From Primula veris (Eukaryota > Streptophyta > Magnoliopsida > Ericales > Primulaceae), in NCBI GenBank assembly GCA_963682055.1, contig OY821740.1, forward strand, positions 18,252,814 through 18,316,813: a DNA stretch of 64,000 bases, read 5' to 3'. A program made the position numbers and the translations under genes. The notes below the pieces were generated by a model. The model was not told the DNA's origin. It saw nothing but the letters and a program-made list of their open reading frames with translations, and made no database searches. Shown piece after piece: positions 25,580 through 38,338 of this stretch; the first letter of the stretch is position 1; each line of letters opens with the position of its first letter.

Positions 25580-25882
25580 TAGTTATACATGATATATTTC
25601 AAACTGTTCTGGGTATTGATGATATAATCATTTACAAGCGGCTGGTATTGTTATACGCAATGTAGTAGGTGAGAGTCGTGTAGATATAAGGAATTAACAA
25701 GATGGGTTTACTTTATGATGAAGAACTCCTTAAAATATTACAAATATACAAATGGTTTTATTTCATAAAAATATTTAGCATGGTAAGTTAAATGAACGGA
25801 ACATATATATTATGTTTGTCATTTCGGCTCGTGATCCTTAGTTACTAAATGAACAAGAACGAATATGGATAAAAATTTCACG

Positions 25883-25935
25883 AACGTGAACATGAAACAT
25901 GAACATGAACATCAACATAAACATAAACATAAACG
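25883..25935. repeat. Hexamer microsatellite (GAACAT/AAACAT)n
   Basis: Imperfect GAACAT, ATCAACAT and AAACATA repeats lie about 90 bp beyond the stop codon of the DUF599 gene. Confidence 0.75.
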
Positions 25936-26024
25936 CCTTCTTGCATAAATGCAAATCCAATATCGGTAATACAATTATAACCAAATTTTACATTAATAAC
26001 CATTAGATCATGTAACGAAAATAT

Positions 26025-28561
26025 TTATGCAGATTCAAACCCATAAGTTCCAATCTCGTCCACCTTACCATTTTCGTTTGCGAAAACAAAATCAAGGTTG
26101 TAATGTACCGGAACCATGGTGAGGGAGCACAAGAAAACCAAAACCGGCCCAAATATCCATAGCACAAGCGGAAGCGCTGCATAAAACAAGCGGTTCCCCA
26201 CTGTGTTGAGCATGAACCCTTTTTCAAGTAGACTCGATATATACCTGGGGGTCAAAATGCAAGTTTTCGGATCTTCGGGACAGTTGATGAGAAAATTGAC
26301 TTGGTTGATGAACCTAATGGAGAGTGAGTGACAAAGGAAAGAGAAAAGGAAGATCAGCAAAAGGGTTACATATTTGAGTGCCACCATGAATTCTCCATGA
26401 GCCCCATAGATGGCGTCATTTAAGGGCCTTTTTACGCTATATGTGCTGCTTATAACCGCTGCCAGACCAGAAGAAAGGAGGATCGACGTGGTAGCCATCA
26501 GTGTCGCGCCCATGATTGTGTTTCGAAGCGTTTGGACGGCCAAGATGTTTTTTTTATCATTATCCTGCACACAAGCAACAATTACATGTACAAAGATTAA
26601 TATCTTCCAGAGCTTGCACTATCGTTTAAATATTTTTGTAGCACTGGAATCTTTAACTCAATACAAAATATATGGGAAAATGTAACGAGCATTCACAACA
26701 GCTCATGTAAACCCGTCATCTATTTTGCTAGTCAAACTCACTTCATCTATTTTACATATCATCTCTAACACATCTGTCTTCAGGTCATCATCTATAATGC
26801 AAATGTCTATTTTATTTCCAGTAGTTCATCAACATACATGCTACCCTAAAATGAATATTTGGTGTCACATCATAAAATAAAATACATTACAAATTCAAAA
26901 TTTAATATTACATCAAAATCTACATATAATGAAGAATTTTTTTAAGAAGAGTCTTTATGCTCTTCCCTTCTATATAATTTGATTAAATGTTCTCTAGATG
27001 AAAAGAAATAAACTTTGGAACAATGAAATTTTTTGTAAGCTGAGAAATGAAAAAACATGTTAAGACGCAATGTATATATAATAGTGTAACGTTGAATTTT
27101 AGTGAAAATACATGAAGTAAAATAAAAAAAATAAGATGATAAACGCATGTTGGTGAAGAAAGAGTACAAGAACATGAAAAAACTATAAATGATACATAGG
27201 AGAGAGAAATCATACATGACCTACAGTAAAAGTAAAATGACACCCAAGACTCGACCTATTTTTTATTTTTTTACTCTAGCAAAAGTGTAATATACACGAT
27301 CCTCTGTAATACGCATAACCATAATATGCACGATACTCCCACATTCAAACTCATTGCCTAAAATAGCAAATAATGTTTGAATGTGGAGAAATCAGGAGGC
27401 TGTTTATTTTGTTTTTTGTCAGTACAATGACAATAAATGGTATAAAAAATCAAATAAACTTTGAGCTTAAAACTTAGTTAACTTATTCATTAATTCAAAA
27501 TGATACCAAAAAAATGACTACAACTACGAATTTATTAGTTAATTTTTTTTTTTTTGTAATATGACTATGAAACTACACAAAAACATTTATTCATAAAATA
27601 TTATAATAGTATCTTAAAGATAAAATTAATTAATGGAGAAATTAAAGAGTAAGCTAATGTTAATTAAATGAATAGTAAAAACAACAACAAGATTCGAACT
27701 AAGGACCTTGTGGACACAAAAAATTTATGTTTACCATTTGAACTAAATTACTATTTGTTTATTGGAGGCTATTAATGTATAAAATTTTAAATTTCTGAAT
27801 TTTTAGATATAAAAAATTTATTTTTAAATTTTTTGGAGGTGACAGTGGCGACTGGCACCCCTTGACCCCGATGGTTTAGAATTTCCTTGACAGTTTATTT
27901 TCGTAGGTTGTTATGTTTTAATATTGAAAATGACATAGGTTCCGGGCTTGACTCTAAAGTCCAGACTCCTTTTTTATATTAATAGCATATGCTGAAAAAA
28001 AAATAAAAAAAAATATATATAGATATATATATATATATATATAGTATCATTTTAGAAGTATTTTTTTGGTTAACTATCAGAGAACTGGCTAAATATGATT
28101 TGCTAACTGTGATCAAACCTTGCTCAAGTACGAGTATCACAAAAAAAAAAAAAGCTACCTTTTTCTTTGCAGTTGCAACCAAACAGTGAGTAAGTTTTCA
28201 AAAATTATATATAGTTTCCTACGGTCCATAATCAGCATACGAGGGCTGAATTTTAAAATTTCATTATGGGAGGGCTAAACAACTATTTTTTATTAAAAAA
28301 AATTTGCACTATAAAAAAATGTTTTCAGAAATATAAGGGTTGTAGACCCTGGCAGCTCCGCTTTGTTTTCCTATAACCACAATTTTTGTTTACCTTCATA
28401 ATGGCAGAGACCCACAACCTCCTTCCAATAGCATTGGTTCCAATGATAGTAGTAAGTGGCTGTGTCCTAACCTTATGCCAGAGCCAAATATGATACACCA
28501 CTGTTACTATTATTCCCATTGGTACAAGTATTAAATCCAAATAGTAACTCCTCCATTCCAT
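26025..28561 (-). CDS. DUF599 family membrane protein, two exons
   Basis: Exon 1 is 28561-28394 (56 codons, MEWRSYYLDLILVP to WVSAIMK) and exon 2 is 26564-26025 (DNDKKNILAVQTLRNTIMG to the stop). Borders are GT-AG in phase 0, giving 235 aa, the usual size of plant DUF599 proteins. Four hydrophobic segments are visible at about residues 8-28, 75-97, 115-136 and 187-215. The HxxWLWHKVRTQPLTTIIG and NTVGNRLFYAALPLVLWIFGP blocks are hallmark conserved stretches. Biochemical function is not known for the family; a multi-pass membrane location is inferred. The 1.8-kb intron holds a SINE-like head and an AT repeat. The frame is intact. Confidence 0.93.
27339..27386. repeat. Short hairpin (12-bp arms) in the DUF599 intron
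   Basis: CCACATTCAAAC at 27339-27350 pairs perfectly with GTTTGAATGTGG at 27375-27386. It may be the tip of a decayed MITE. Confidence 0.5.
27690..27752 (-). mobile_element. tRNA-like SINE head (A and B boxes)
   Basis: On the minus strand TAGTTCAAATGGTAAACA (A-box-like) is followed about 35 bp later by TTAGTTCGAATCTTG (B box, core GTTCGAATC). The pair resembles RNA polymerase III internal promoters of plant SINEs. No full tRNA fold is apparent. Confidence 0.45.
28011..28043. repeat. (TA)n microsatellite
   Basis: About 33 bp of nearly uninterrupted TA in intron 1 of the DUF599 gene. Confidence 0.9.
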
Positions 28562-30969
28562 AATTTTCTATCTCTAACAGCGTGTATGTATATTTTGCTT
28601 GTTGCATGCAAACCTCTACTTAAAACAACTTTGGAGATTTCTTGCTCCTTTATATGTGTTACTTATTACACTGATGGCTGCCATAGTTTTTATTGGATTA
28701 TTATTTGTCCTTATACTTCCAATTTTAACAGTTAGTACTCATGCTTCTAATTAACAAGTAACATACTATAACTTCCTTGACATCCTTGTACATATTTTGG
28801 CCGCAACGACAAAAAGTTTGTTGAATTGATGAAAATTATATTGAAGCAGGCAATCTAGGAATTGTTTAGGGGTAAACAACTCTTTGATAATCGTTGTGTT
28901 TATATCATATATCAGTGAGACATTTAGTTTTTTTTTTTATGTAGCCAATTACCACAACCTTCACTCATTTAAGAGTTCTAGACGCAACACAGCTTTTACA
29001 AAAAGACTGGCTAATTTTCAAATTCTTAGAAAAAGTAACAGTATCACTCTTTCGTCTGAAGACAATTTCACAAACTCCGAATTCCGATTGTTGATGGCAA
29101 TTAATTTAGAACTGAACAAATTGTGATTCACTTAGGAGGAAATTAGTCTTTTGAATTGAGAAAATTAAGGGTATTTTAATTTAGAAAATGTTACACACTT
29201 GGCAAAAGTCATCATTTTAAAACAAAAAATCTGGGTTCAAAATGAGTGAGTTTCTTAAAACCTGAAGATTGTTTTTTGGCAATCACAACCACAAGAATAA
29301 ACTATGAGGACCATAACTCTAATTATACCCTTCATAAAATGATTTGAGAGAGTGAGTAATGTATGTGGACTTGTTTGGCTGCTATATCCAACAAGCTTTG
29401 AGGTAAGAAAAGATATATAAAACCTCCACTTCCTATTAAATTAGCATAAAGCTTATCATGGATTTTTTTTTTTTTTTTGTCTCATATATTGTAGGCCTTT
29501 ATTATTGGTTTCTTTACTTGGTGAGTTGGTACATATGATAATATGATTGTGCATCAAAGAAACTATATATTAATACCTTCAGTAAACACTACAAGAAAAT
29601 ATGGGATAGCAACAGATAACTTTTAAAAAAATTGGTAAAATGAGTTTCTCTGGATTTTAGCAACAAAAATATAACAACTAATTATTTTGATAAAATTTAG
29701 TGACTACACTTATTTTATCTTGATTTTCCAGACTGATGTTTGTTTCTATCGTTACATTTTCTGACATCACAATTTGACCATGCGCCAGTCATCTATAGTT
29801 TTTCTCACATTAGGCGCAATCTTGTTTTTTTGAAATCTAAACACGTTTTCCTCTCTTTTTGATCTAGTTACTGCTTTTGCTTTTTTCACATAATCAGCAA
29901 GGAGTGGTTCCCATTTTGGTTTTTCTTATCAGTTACATTTTGAGTAGACGTTCATAAATCCGTGAGCAGAATAAAATGTAATTAAATTAAGATTCTTAAC
30001 TGGGCTATCACGATTCACGAGTCACGGCTCATCTCTTCTCTTTTCCTCTCTTCACCCTTTTTTTTAGTCGAACTCTTCGCGAATCCATTTTTTGTGTTTT
30101 CATGATTTTTCGAGTTAAAAGATAACAGTCTGCATTAGATTCGACTAATTACATTTTAAATAATCTTATCCTCAAAAAATCAAAAAGAAGGCTATAGTGA
30201 GTGTAGTTTATTTTATACTAAATGTAAGCTGGCCACTATAACATTAACAGTCAGCAATGTTCAAAGAGCTCATGTTTTTGAATAAATAATGTTAAGAGGG
30301 CGGATACATTTTTGAGTTTTTATTAACCAAAAGGATGCAGTTTATTTATGTATAATCCCTTTATAATCAGATAGAGTTAAATGGGTGATCATGTTTCTTT
30401 GGGTTCGGCTTAGATGTCGACGGAGACTCTATGACCGCTACCGAATGTACCGAATGTAAGGCATTTCGAAAGTATATAGTTCTCATTTTTAACAAGTATG
30501 ATAGTATATACCGGTCCGAATGACCATTTAAAAAGACACGAACCAAGATAAATTATTGTGTCATCTTGCACACACTCCACAATCCACATCATATGTACTT
30601 ATATCTTTAATCTACTCATGTAGAACTAGACCTAACATTAGAATATTTTTTAATTGTGTCTTGCTTTCTTAATTGCGAAGGTTTTTTTAACATGGAACTA
30701 AAGAAAGATAGAATAGATTAAAAAAAATACAGATATGTATCAATTGAATGTGTGATATAAGAAGTAATAAATTAGTAAATACGTAGTTGTTAAATGGGAT
30801 AGAGTGAGAATGTTATATACATGAGTACTGAGTGGTATATACACATAGAAATGGCCATCAAGCAAGCACCCATACTAAAGTGCATGCGGTTTCTAACCAT
30901 TCATTCATCAATGTTTTCATAAGTGCACTCCATATATTAAAACAACGTCCTTATCTAGTATTTTTATAT
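28562..30969. other. Intergenic DNA, upstream of the DUF599 gene
   Basis: AT-rich, with no convincing gene. A CACTACAAGAAAA terminus at 29588 and related TTTAGCAACAA / AATTTAGTGAC motifs just after it suggest remains of a CACTA-type element. Confidence 0.4.
29588..29720 (+). mobile_element. CACTA-type 5' terminus
   Basis: CACTACAAGAAAA is the canonical end of plant CACTA (En/Spm) elements. It is followed by subterminal TTTAGCAACAA and AAATTTAGTGAC motifs that recur at 49080-49180. The matching other end is not certain: CACTA-like ends occur at about 49228 and 49411, but no 3-bp target duplication matches. Confidence 0.45.
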
Positions 30970-30974
30970 GGTCC

Positions 30975-31541
30975 TGATAGAACATAAAAATTGGACCCGA
31001 ATATGTCTATTCGGGTATGAATCGATCCATCCGTTTTTAGAGGGTACCCAATGTTAAAACCCAAAAACCCATGGTCTAAGAGAGCTTTCTTAACAGGTCA
31101 TTATCTATAAAGGTCCTAGCCCAGTTATTAAAGGTCCACAATGGAAAAGCCCATGAGGTGACGCCTAAGATGGCGACATTTGTCAACATCCTATGAGGCA
31201 CAATTGCCTATAAATAGCCAAGTATCCTCACTAAACCCAGACCCAGAAAATCAATCTAAAAAATATAGAGAGAAGGAGAGAAAAGAGAAAAACTTGTCAG
31301 ATCTTAGCACATCAGAAAGCAAACCGAGTAAGACTAAAGACCGATCACCGAAGACCAAGAAAGACCAAGATTGAAGAGCAAGTTGTAATATTAAGTATAA
31401 GTGCTATAAGAAATTGTAATCCGAGCAAGAACAATCACCGAGCAATAATAAAGATCAAAGAAGTGTTCAATATTTATCCTCTTTTACATTATATTATTGT
31501 TGAAAAGCCTAACGCCACCGAACAAACTTATGGCTTTATCA
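30975..31541 (+). repeat. 5' LTR of the Tat-type element
   Basis: TGATAGAACA to CTTTATCA. The TATA box CTATAAATAG at 31209-31218 is the likely start of the genomic RNA. Confidence 0.93.
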
Positions 31542-31543
31542 AA

Positions 31544-31561
31544 TGACGCCGTCTTCGGGAA
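31544..31561 (+). other. Primer-binding-site-like sequence
   Basis: TGACGCCGTCTTCGGGAA begins two bases after the LTR. It resembles the TGGCGCCGT... primer sites common in plant gypsy elements with one difference (GA for GG). The primer tRNA was not determined. Confidence 0.6.
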
Positions 31562-31620
31562 TCATCTAGTTCCCAACTAGTTTCGAAATCGAACACCAAT
31601 ACTCTATCAGACGAGCAACA

Positions 31621-33396
31621 ATGGCAAATACCAATGAAGAAACCCGACCAGAGGAAGTAGGCACAACGAATAATCAGGAAGTCTCAATCTGCCAAGACGA
31701 GTTAGCGTATCTCATCGACATCCAAGACCGCTATGAGGCGCTCCAGGCCGGCTCTAGACCGACCATCTCTAACATCCAAACCAACCAACCTCAACAAATC
31801 GACGGGCTCGTCGACGAGAACCCCAATGACTCGGAGGACGAAAGAGCGCAGTCCGCGGCAAGGCGCACAAGGGGAACCTTGCCAGTCAACCGCCGCCTCA
31901 ACAATGCAGGGCCAAGCTCAAGGACCCCTCTGCCAGCAGCCTCGGTCAACTCCAGCTCCCACCGAGATCGAGTTCAACCGAACGAAGCCCACCGGTATGG
32001 CATGCCCGAGAACTTCATACTCGAGCAAACGTCCCGACCACCGATACTCCCACCGCGGATAATTACACCGTCTACGGTGGAAGTACAACCCATTGTTCCC
32101 CAAGCAGGGAACGAGGTCGCATTAGCGCAAGACGAGCAGGGTCTCTATGCCCAGCTTCAAGCTCAGCTGGCCGCATGCATGACAGCCATGGCAGCAGCAA
32201 GCATCACAATACCGCCCACCCAACCTGCCAATGCACATGCCGACCCCCGGCACGACGTGGAAGATTCCACTTACCGAGCAGTTATGGCAGTGGTGGGCCG
32301 AAACCATGATACAAGAATACCCCGACAAGGGGAACATATCCTAAGGACGACCCCAACAGTCGTCGGTCGCCAGGACACTCCCCGGGGACCTATCCCCAAC
32401 AAAAACCCGAACGACGGTAGATACCCCGATCACATGGTCGTTGTGGGATACTACCCACAACCCCACAGCGGGGAATACCCCCCCCCCCACTACCAAGCGC
32501 CGGACGAAGCGTTCCAATAGGCTTGGGACGTATGCCAAGAAACTCCATGTACCGAGCAGATCACTCGGCACCGCAATCCTGTGGGGTTCATCATCCCCGA
32601 ATTCAGGCTATACGATGGAAGAAGCTGCCCAATTGATCATCTTCGACACTACTGAACAAGGATGGAGCTGTGGAGTGATGATGCTGCACTGATGTGCAAG
32701 TTTTTCAAAAACAGTTTGGGCCAAGAGGCTTCGTCGTGGTATCACAACCTGCCACGGGGATCCATAGGAAGCTGGAAGGAGCTTCTCCGTCCGTACTCCA
32801 CCCGATATGCTGCTCATCGGAAGAAGAAGGTCAACATTGAAACCCTTCTGAAAATGGCGATGCTGCCAAATGAACGACTCAACGACTACTGCATACATTT
32901 CATCGACGTGGCAAACCAAATTCCACAATACGCCAATAACATAGCCATCCAAAACTTTACCAACTCCATCCCCAGCGGCTATTGGGCCAGAAGGAAGTTC
33001 ATAGGCAAAAGCTTCCCGACCACTGACGCTCTGCTTGCCTATTGCACCCACCTCACCGATAAGAATGAGGAAATGCGTCTCCTCAACCAAACTCTGCCAA
33101 GAAGAGAGACGGTCCGAGAAGCACAGGTGGACCGCAAGAGAGCAAATAACAATCTGGGGGAAGCAGTCACACAGACCAGGCGGGACAAAGGTCCCGAGGT
33201 CCAGCGAAGGGTAGAGAGACCCCGAAAGCCCGAGCCTAAACCACTCCAGATCGCCTACCCAATGCCTCCAAAACCACTTCAACAAGATCGGTTCCAAGAG
33301 AGGGAACGCCGAAAAAACTTCGAACCGGTCGAGTTGCGATACACTTTCAACCTGTCTGTCGAAGATATCCTTAAGGATATATGCCGAGAAAGCTGA
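31621..33396 (+). pseudogene. Tat-type gag (two in-frame stops)
   Basis: A single frame starting MANTNEETRPEE runs to 33396, with TAG at 32518-32520 and TGA at 32653-32655. The first 300 residues are a low-complexity Pro/Gln/Asn-rich arm. After the stops it continues with PEFRLYDG, WSDDAALMCKFFKNSLG, ASSWYHNLP, FTNSIPSGYWARRKF, the Retrotrans_gag capsid core. Each stop is one substitution from sense. Gag forms the particle that packages element RNA; this copy cannot make it whole. Confidence 0.9.
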
Positions 33397-33893
33397 TATT
33401 CCCGACCAGACCCGTTTGCTACTTCCCTAATCTAAGAGACTCCAAGCTCTTCTGCGCTTATCATGAGGATCACGGCCACCTCACCGAGCACTGTCGCAAT
33501 CTACGGTGGAAGATGAACATGTGGGGTGATGCGGGATACCTCAACAAATTCATCAAAGGCGCTGGGAACAAAGGCAAATAGCTAGCCATCGAGGGAGCCG
33601 ACAACTGACAAGGCAAAACCATCAACATCGTGCATCTGTCACGACCCAAGAGCACAGGTGGGGAACGATCCCAACAGCGGCAATTGGCGCACTTTGGCAA
33701 AGTCGCCAAGGCATCACAGGCATCAACTTCTAAGCGACAGTGCACGCCGCAGCGACGCCCGCCCATTTCTTTCTCGGATCTTGACGAAGAAGAGGTGATA
33801 TACCCCCACGGGGACGCCATTAACCTCCGCGTCCAAATCGGCATCGACACAGTCAGCAGAGTGCTTGTCGACCAATGAGCCTCTTGTGATATC
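33381..33893 (+). pseudogene. gag zinc knuckle and start of protease
   Basis: The frame shifts by one relative to gag near 33381. It encodes FCAYHEDHGHLTEHC, a C/H-rich knuckle, then after stops at 33579 and 33606 the protease approach VLVDQ-stop-ASCDIMY. The aspartic protease signature D-x-G-A-S is hit exactly: the codon for its Gly is TGA (33876-33878), one base from GGA. Confidence 0.85.
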
Positions 33894-35798
33894 ATGTACA
33901 AAGAGCTCTTCAACAAGATGGAGCTCAAGCTTCAAGATCTACAGCCCACCGACGTCACTCTGATCGGGTTCATCTCCGAGACTACTAAACCGTTGGGAAA
34001 GATCGTCCTAAATGTTACAACAGGATCCGTATCAGTCCCTGTGGAATTACTAGTGGTCAATGATCATTCAGGTCACAATGCAATCTTGGGCCGACCATGG
34101 CTTCATGCCATGCGGGCCATACCTTCGACATACCACCAGAAGGTGAAATACCCCAATGCTAAGGGAGAGATCAAAACTGCCCGAGGATGTCAAGAGGACT
34201 CAAGGCGTTGCGAAGACATTACCGCGGCACTTAAGAGACAGTTGGTCGTCGTCCAAATGGCCAAAGCCGAGAGGGTTGTTGAGGAGCAGGTAGGAGAGAC
34301 GCTCCGGAAGGTGCGTATTCCGGATATGGACGAAGAACACTACTTTCTCATCGGCGATAGCCTTCCCAAAGAGGAATCCGAGGAGCTGGAAACATTCCTC
34401 TTCAATAACATCGATAAATTTGCCTGGAGTCCCAAAGACATGCCTGGTCTAGACCCGAAAACGGCATGTCACCACCTCAGCGTTAACGCCGAGTATAAGC
34501 CAATTGCTCAGAGGAGCAGAAAAATATCGGTTCAACACAGAGCGGCTATAATAGCTGAAGTCCGAAAGCTGTTGGAGGCCGGAGCTATAAGGTAGGTGTT
34601 CTACCCGAAGTGGTTGTCCAATCCGGTCATCGTCCCTAAGAAGAACGGGAAGGAAAGAGTCTGTATAGACTTCACCAATCTGAACAAAGCCTGCCTGAGG
34701 GACCCATTCCCCCTTCCACGGATCGATCAACTGGTGGACGCAACAGCGAGAGCAGAACGGATGACCTTTCTCGACGCATACTCGGGGTACCACCAAATCC
34801 CCCTCGCCCATGAAGATCAAGAAAATACATCATTCATATCACCTTTGGGCAACTATTGCTATACGGTAATGCCGTTTGGCCTACGCAATGCGGGAGCCAC
34901 ATACTAAAGAATGATAACGAATGTATGCCAGAAGCATATAGGGAAGACAATTGAGGTATACATAGACGACATGGTCATCAAAAGCGAAAGGGCTACATCC
35001 CACCTCCACGACGTTAGAGAAGTCTTCCAAACATTGGGCGAACACAAACTGAAGCTCAACGCCACCAAGTGCGCGTTCGGCATCAGCAAAGGAAAGTTTC
35101 TGGGACATATGGTCAGCCAGCGGGGAATAGAAGCTAATCCCGATCAGATCACTGCTCTGCAAAACCTGACAGCACCCAAGAATAAGAAGCAGGTGCAAGA
35201 GCTTACGGGTATGATGGCCGCACTGAGCAGGTTCATCAGTCTATCCGCTGATAAGGAACGACCATTTTTTGAATCGCTCAAGAAGGATAGAAAATTTGTG
35301 TGGGACCCGGAGTGTGAAGCTTCCTTCAACAAACTAAAGGAGTATCTAAGGACGCTGCCGCTGCTAGTAAGGCTGAACAAAGGAGATATTCTGGCATGTT
35401 ACTTAGCAGTTTCCACAACAGCTATAAGCGCAGTCATCCTAAGAGAAGAAGGTCGAGAACAATTCCTGATCTACTTCATCAGCAAAACTCTGGTTGAAGC
35501 CGAAACACGATACCTACCGTTGGAAAAGCTATGCTTGACATTGGTCGTTGCTACCAGGAAACTGCCGCACTACTTCATAGCTCACCAGATCCAAGTCTAC
35601 ATGAAATTCCACATCAAGGAATCTCTTCGACGGACGGATATAAGCAGCCGAGTTGCGGTATGGGGGGTCGAGCTATCCCAGTTTCATATCGAATTCGTGC
35701 CCCGACACGCCATAAAGGGACAAGTCTTGGCCGACTTCGTCGTAGAATTCACCGAAGGATATGACGAGCCGTTGGTCATATCCCCACAATCACACTAG
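33894..35798 (+). pseudogene. Protease end, reverse transcriptase and first RNase H of pol
   Basis: One frame runs through LGRPWLHAM (protease end), WSPKDMPGLD, YPKWLSNPVIVPKKNGKERVC, FLDAYSGYHQI, VMPFGLRNAGATY and VYIDDMVIKS, with the catalytic YIDD at 34959-34970. It continues into the RT thumb and a gypsy RNase H (YLAVSTTAISAVI, IYFISKTLVEAETRY, PLEKLCLTLV). Stops at 34593 (TAG, within IR-x-VFYP), 34905 (TAA, GATY-x-RMI) and 35796 (TAG) are each one substitution from the expected residue. Otherwise the domains read cleanly end to end. Confidence 0.93.
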
Positions 35799-36241
35799 CA
35801 AATACATGTCGATGGATCAGCTACCAAGGACGGATCAGGAGCAGGAATCGTCCTCAAGTCTCGTGAGGGAGCGATTATAGAGAAAAGCATCAAACTGGGT
35901 TTCCGAGCTACCAACAATGAGGCAGAGTACGAAGCCATGATCAACGGTATGCTCATTGCCCGGTCCCTCGGATGCTCCCACTTGACTGCTAGTTCCGACT
36001 CCATATTGATCGTCAATCAAGCCATCGGCGGGTACCAGGCCAAGGACGACAGAATGATCCTCTACCAACAGAAAGTCCAAACCTTAATGGCCACATTCGA
36101 GCAGTGCGAATTAATAAGAATCAATTGCACCGAAAACGCACATGCCGACGCCTTGGCAACCCTAACCTCGACATTAACATTAGCCAACACTCGGTCAATC
36201 ACAGTGGAACTTCTGGAAACCCAAGCATCACCAGAAGAATA
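35799..36241 (+). pseudogene. Second, archaeal-type RNase H (Tat hallmark)
   Basis: The same frame continues after the stop at 35796: IHVDGSATKDGSGAGIVL, FRATNNEAEYEAMINGM, ASSDSILIVNQ, NAHADALATL. All four acidic positions of the fold are kept (VDGS Asp, EAEYE Glu, SSDS Asp, HADA Asp). A duplicate RNase H after the gypsy one defines the Tat lineage. The frame shifts near 36240 before integrase. Confidence 0.9.
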
Positions 36242-37525
36242 GACCGAGTAACGTCAATACAATACGAGCTTGGGTGGATGGACGACATGATTCACTATCT
36301 GCGAAGCGGGACACTCCCGATAGACAAGATAAAAGCGCTAAAAATCACTAGAAAGGCTCCTCGGTTCTGGCTATCCGAGGATGACAAGCTATATAAATCA
36401 AGTTACAGAGGACCCCACCTTCTGTGCGTCCGCACCGAGCTGCAACAACAAGTCTTGGAAGAGGTCCATGAAGTATCATGCGGAGCACACATCAAAGAAA
36501 GGTCCTTCGCTAATAAGACGATCACACAGGGATATTGGTGGCCCTATATCAAGCGAGACGCCGATGTCTACGTCCAAATATGAGACAAGTGTCAACGATT
36601 CTCCAAAATACCTCGGTTCCCATCGTCTATGATGACCCCGGTATCGGCACCATGGCCATTTGCCCAATGGGCAATTGATCTAGTTGGGAAGCTTCCTAAA
36701 GCACCCGGCAGCGTCGAATATTTGATCGTAGCGACGGATTATTTCACCAAGTGGATGGAGGCTAAACCTCTCCAAGAAATTAAAGCCAGTAATGTCAAAC
36801 AGTTCATCTGGGAGTACATCATCACTAGGTTCGATATACCATACGCCATCGTCGCAGACAACGACACCCAGTTCAAGGATGCCAAGCTACAGCTTTGGTA
36901 CGAGGAACTCGGTATCCGAAAGTTCTATTCTACTCCAACGTACCCACAGGGTAACGGCCAAGCAGAGGTATCAAACCGAACTGTCCTAGACGGAATAAAG
37001 ACAACCCTGGAACAAGCAAAGGGGAGATGGCCTGAGCGACTACTTAACGTCTTATGGTCATGCCGAACTACGCCGAAGACGGGCACCAAGGAAACCCCGT
37101 TCAGCTTAGCATACGGCGTAGAGGCCGTCATACCAACAGAAATCGGCCTACCCACACTCCGAACAACTTTAGTCGAGCAGGGAAACAATGAACAAAGAAT
37201 GAGAGAGGAGCTCGACATGTTAGACGAAAAACGAGAGATAGCAGCCCTTACCCTAGAAAAATACCAACAAAGCGTCAAGCAAACCTATGACAAGAGGGTG
37301 AAAGGGACCAAGGAATTCATGGTAGGAGAACTGGTGCTACGACGAGTAACTGTCTATACCAGAAACGAGATTCACGGCAAACTAAGCCTCACCTGGGAAG
37401 GCCCATACGAAATCGTCAAAAGAACGAACCCGGTATCCTACAAGATCAAAAGTGTTTTGTTCGACAATAGCAGGGGAGAGAAAAATTCTTGGAACGTAGC
37501 TAATCTTAAGAAATACTACGTGTAA
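36242..37525 (+). pseudogene. Integrase of the Tat-type element
   Basis: The next frame gives the linker WMDDMIHYLRSG, the HHCC finger (HEVSCGAH ... DKCQRF, with the first Cys of the CxxC replaced by TGA at 36581-36583), and the DDE core with VATDYFTKWME, ADNDTQF and GQAEVSNR, whose D, D and E are present. The C-terminal module WEGPYEIV and WNVANLKKYYV ends at 37525. From 36629 to the end the frame is open for 298 residues. Confidence 0.93.
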
Positions 37526-37617
37526 GCAAACTTACCACTCCAGGTACTACCTTACCTCTGCTTTGTCATGACATTACCTTTTGAATAAATGAAATATTTT
37601 ATCATATTTTCTAACAA

Positions 37618-37895
37618 GTCTTCCAACGTACCGGAGGCATATGAAATTCCCAACATGGCATGTCTAAGAAAGTGCCTAGGAATACTGTGAAATTCCCAAC
37701 ATGGCATGTCTAAGAAAGTGCCTAGGAATACTTGAAAATTCCCAACATGGCATGTCTAAGAAAGTGCCTAGGAATACTCAAGACCTCCAACAAACCGGAG
37801 GCAACAGGGTTTAAGCCCCTATAAAGTCATCCAACGTACCGGAGGCAACATGGTTTAAGTCCCTAAAAAGTCCTCCAACGTACCGGAGGCACATA
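37618..37895 (+). repeat. Interleaved tandem repeats after pol (about 46-bp and 40-bp units)
   Basis: Three copies of a 45-46-bp unit (CCCAACATGGCATGTCTAAG core) start at 37643, 37689 and 37734. Around them CCTCCAACGTACCGGAGGC recurs four times (37620, 37784, 37827, 37870). CCTCC..GGAGG within the latter can form a small hairpin. Tandem arrays after pol are known in Tat elements. Confidence 0.85.
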
Positions 37896-38150
37896 TGCAG
37901 GTACCAATAAGCAAAAGTCAAGCAAAGGAAAGCCAAACAAAGAGGCAAATGTGCAGGTACCGATAAGCAAAAGTCAAGCAAAGGAAAGCCAAACAAAGAG
38001 GCAAATGTGCATGTACCAATAAGAAAAAGTCAAGCAAAGGAAAGCCAAACAAAGAGGCAAATATGCATGTACCAATAAGCAAAAGTCAAACAAAGGAAAG
38101 CCAAACAAAGAGGCAAATATGTAGATACCAATGAGCAAAAGTCAAACAAG
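37896..38150 (+). repeat. 56-bp tandem repeat, four copies plus a partial
   Basis: Units start at 37896, 37952, 38008, 38064 and 38120, exactly 56 bp apart, with the core TACCAATAAGCAAAAGTCAA. Copies are more than 90% alike, so the array is recent or homogenised. Confidence 0.95.
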
Positions 38151-38338
38151 ATTGTTGAATAGTTCTAGCCCGCGTTATGGAGGCGACAAAGTACCAAATG
38201 AAGAAAACAACAAAGGAAAATCAATCCAATCAAGGAAATATCAACAAGGCAATGACAAATTCAAGAATAAAGAAATGAAGCAAATGATGCTAGCCCGCAT
38301 TGCGAAGGCAACAATACTTGAAAAATAAAGAAGATAAC

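Noticed and set aside
30851..30922. Short frame MAIKQAPILKCMRF, similar to the start of some SAUR proteins
   Set aside because: Only 23 codons, no SAUR domain follows, and the gypsy insertion begins 50 bp later without a continuation on the far side.
32608..33297. 229-codon minus-strand frame opposite gag
   Set aside because: Shadow of the gag frame, which has clear capsid motifs on the plus strand.
37896..38150. Regular 56-bp repeats that might suggest a CRISPR array
   Set aside because: Units abut with no unique spacers, and the context is a plant retrotransposon.
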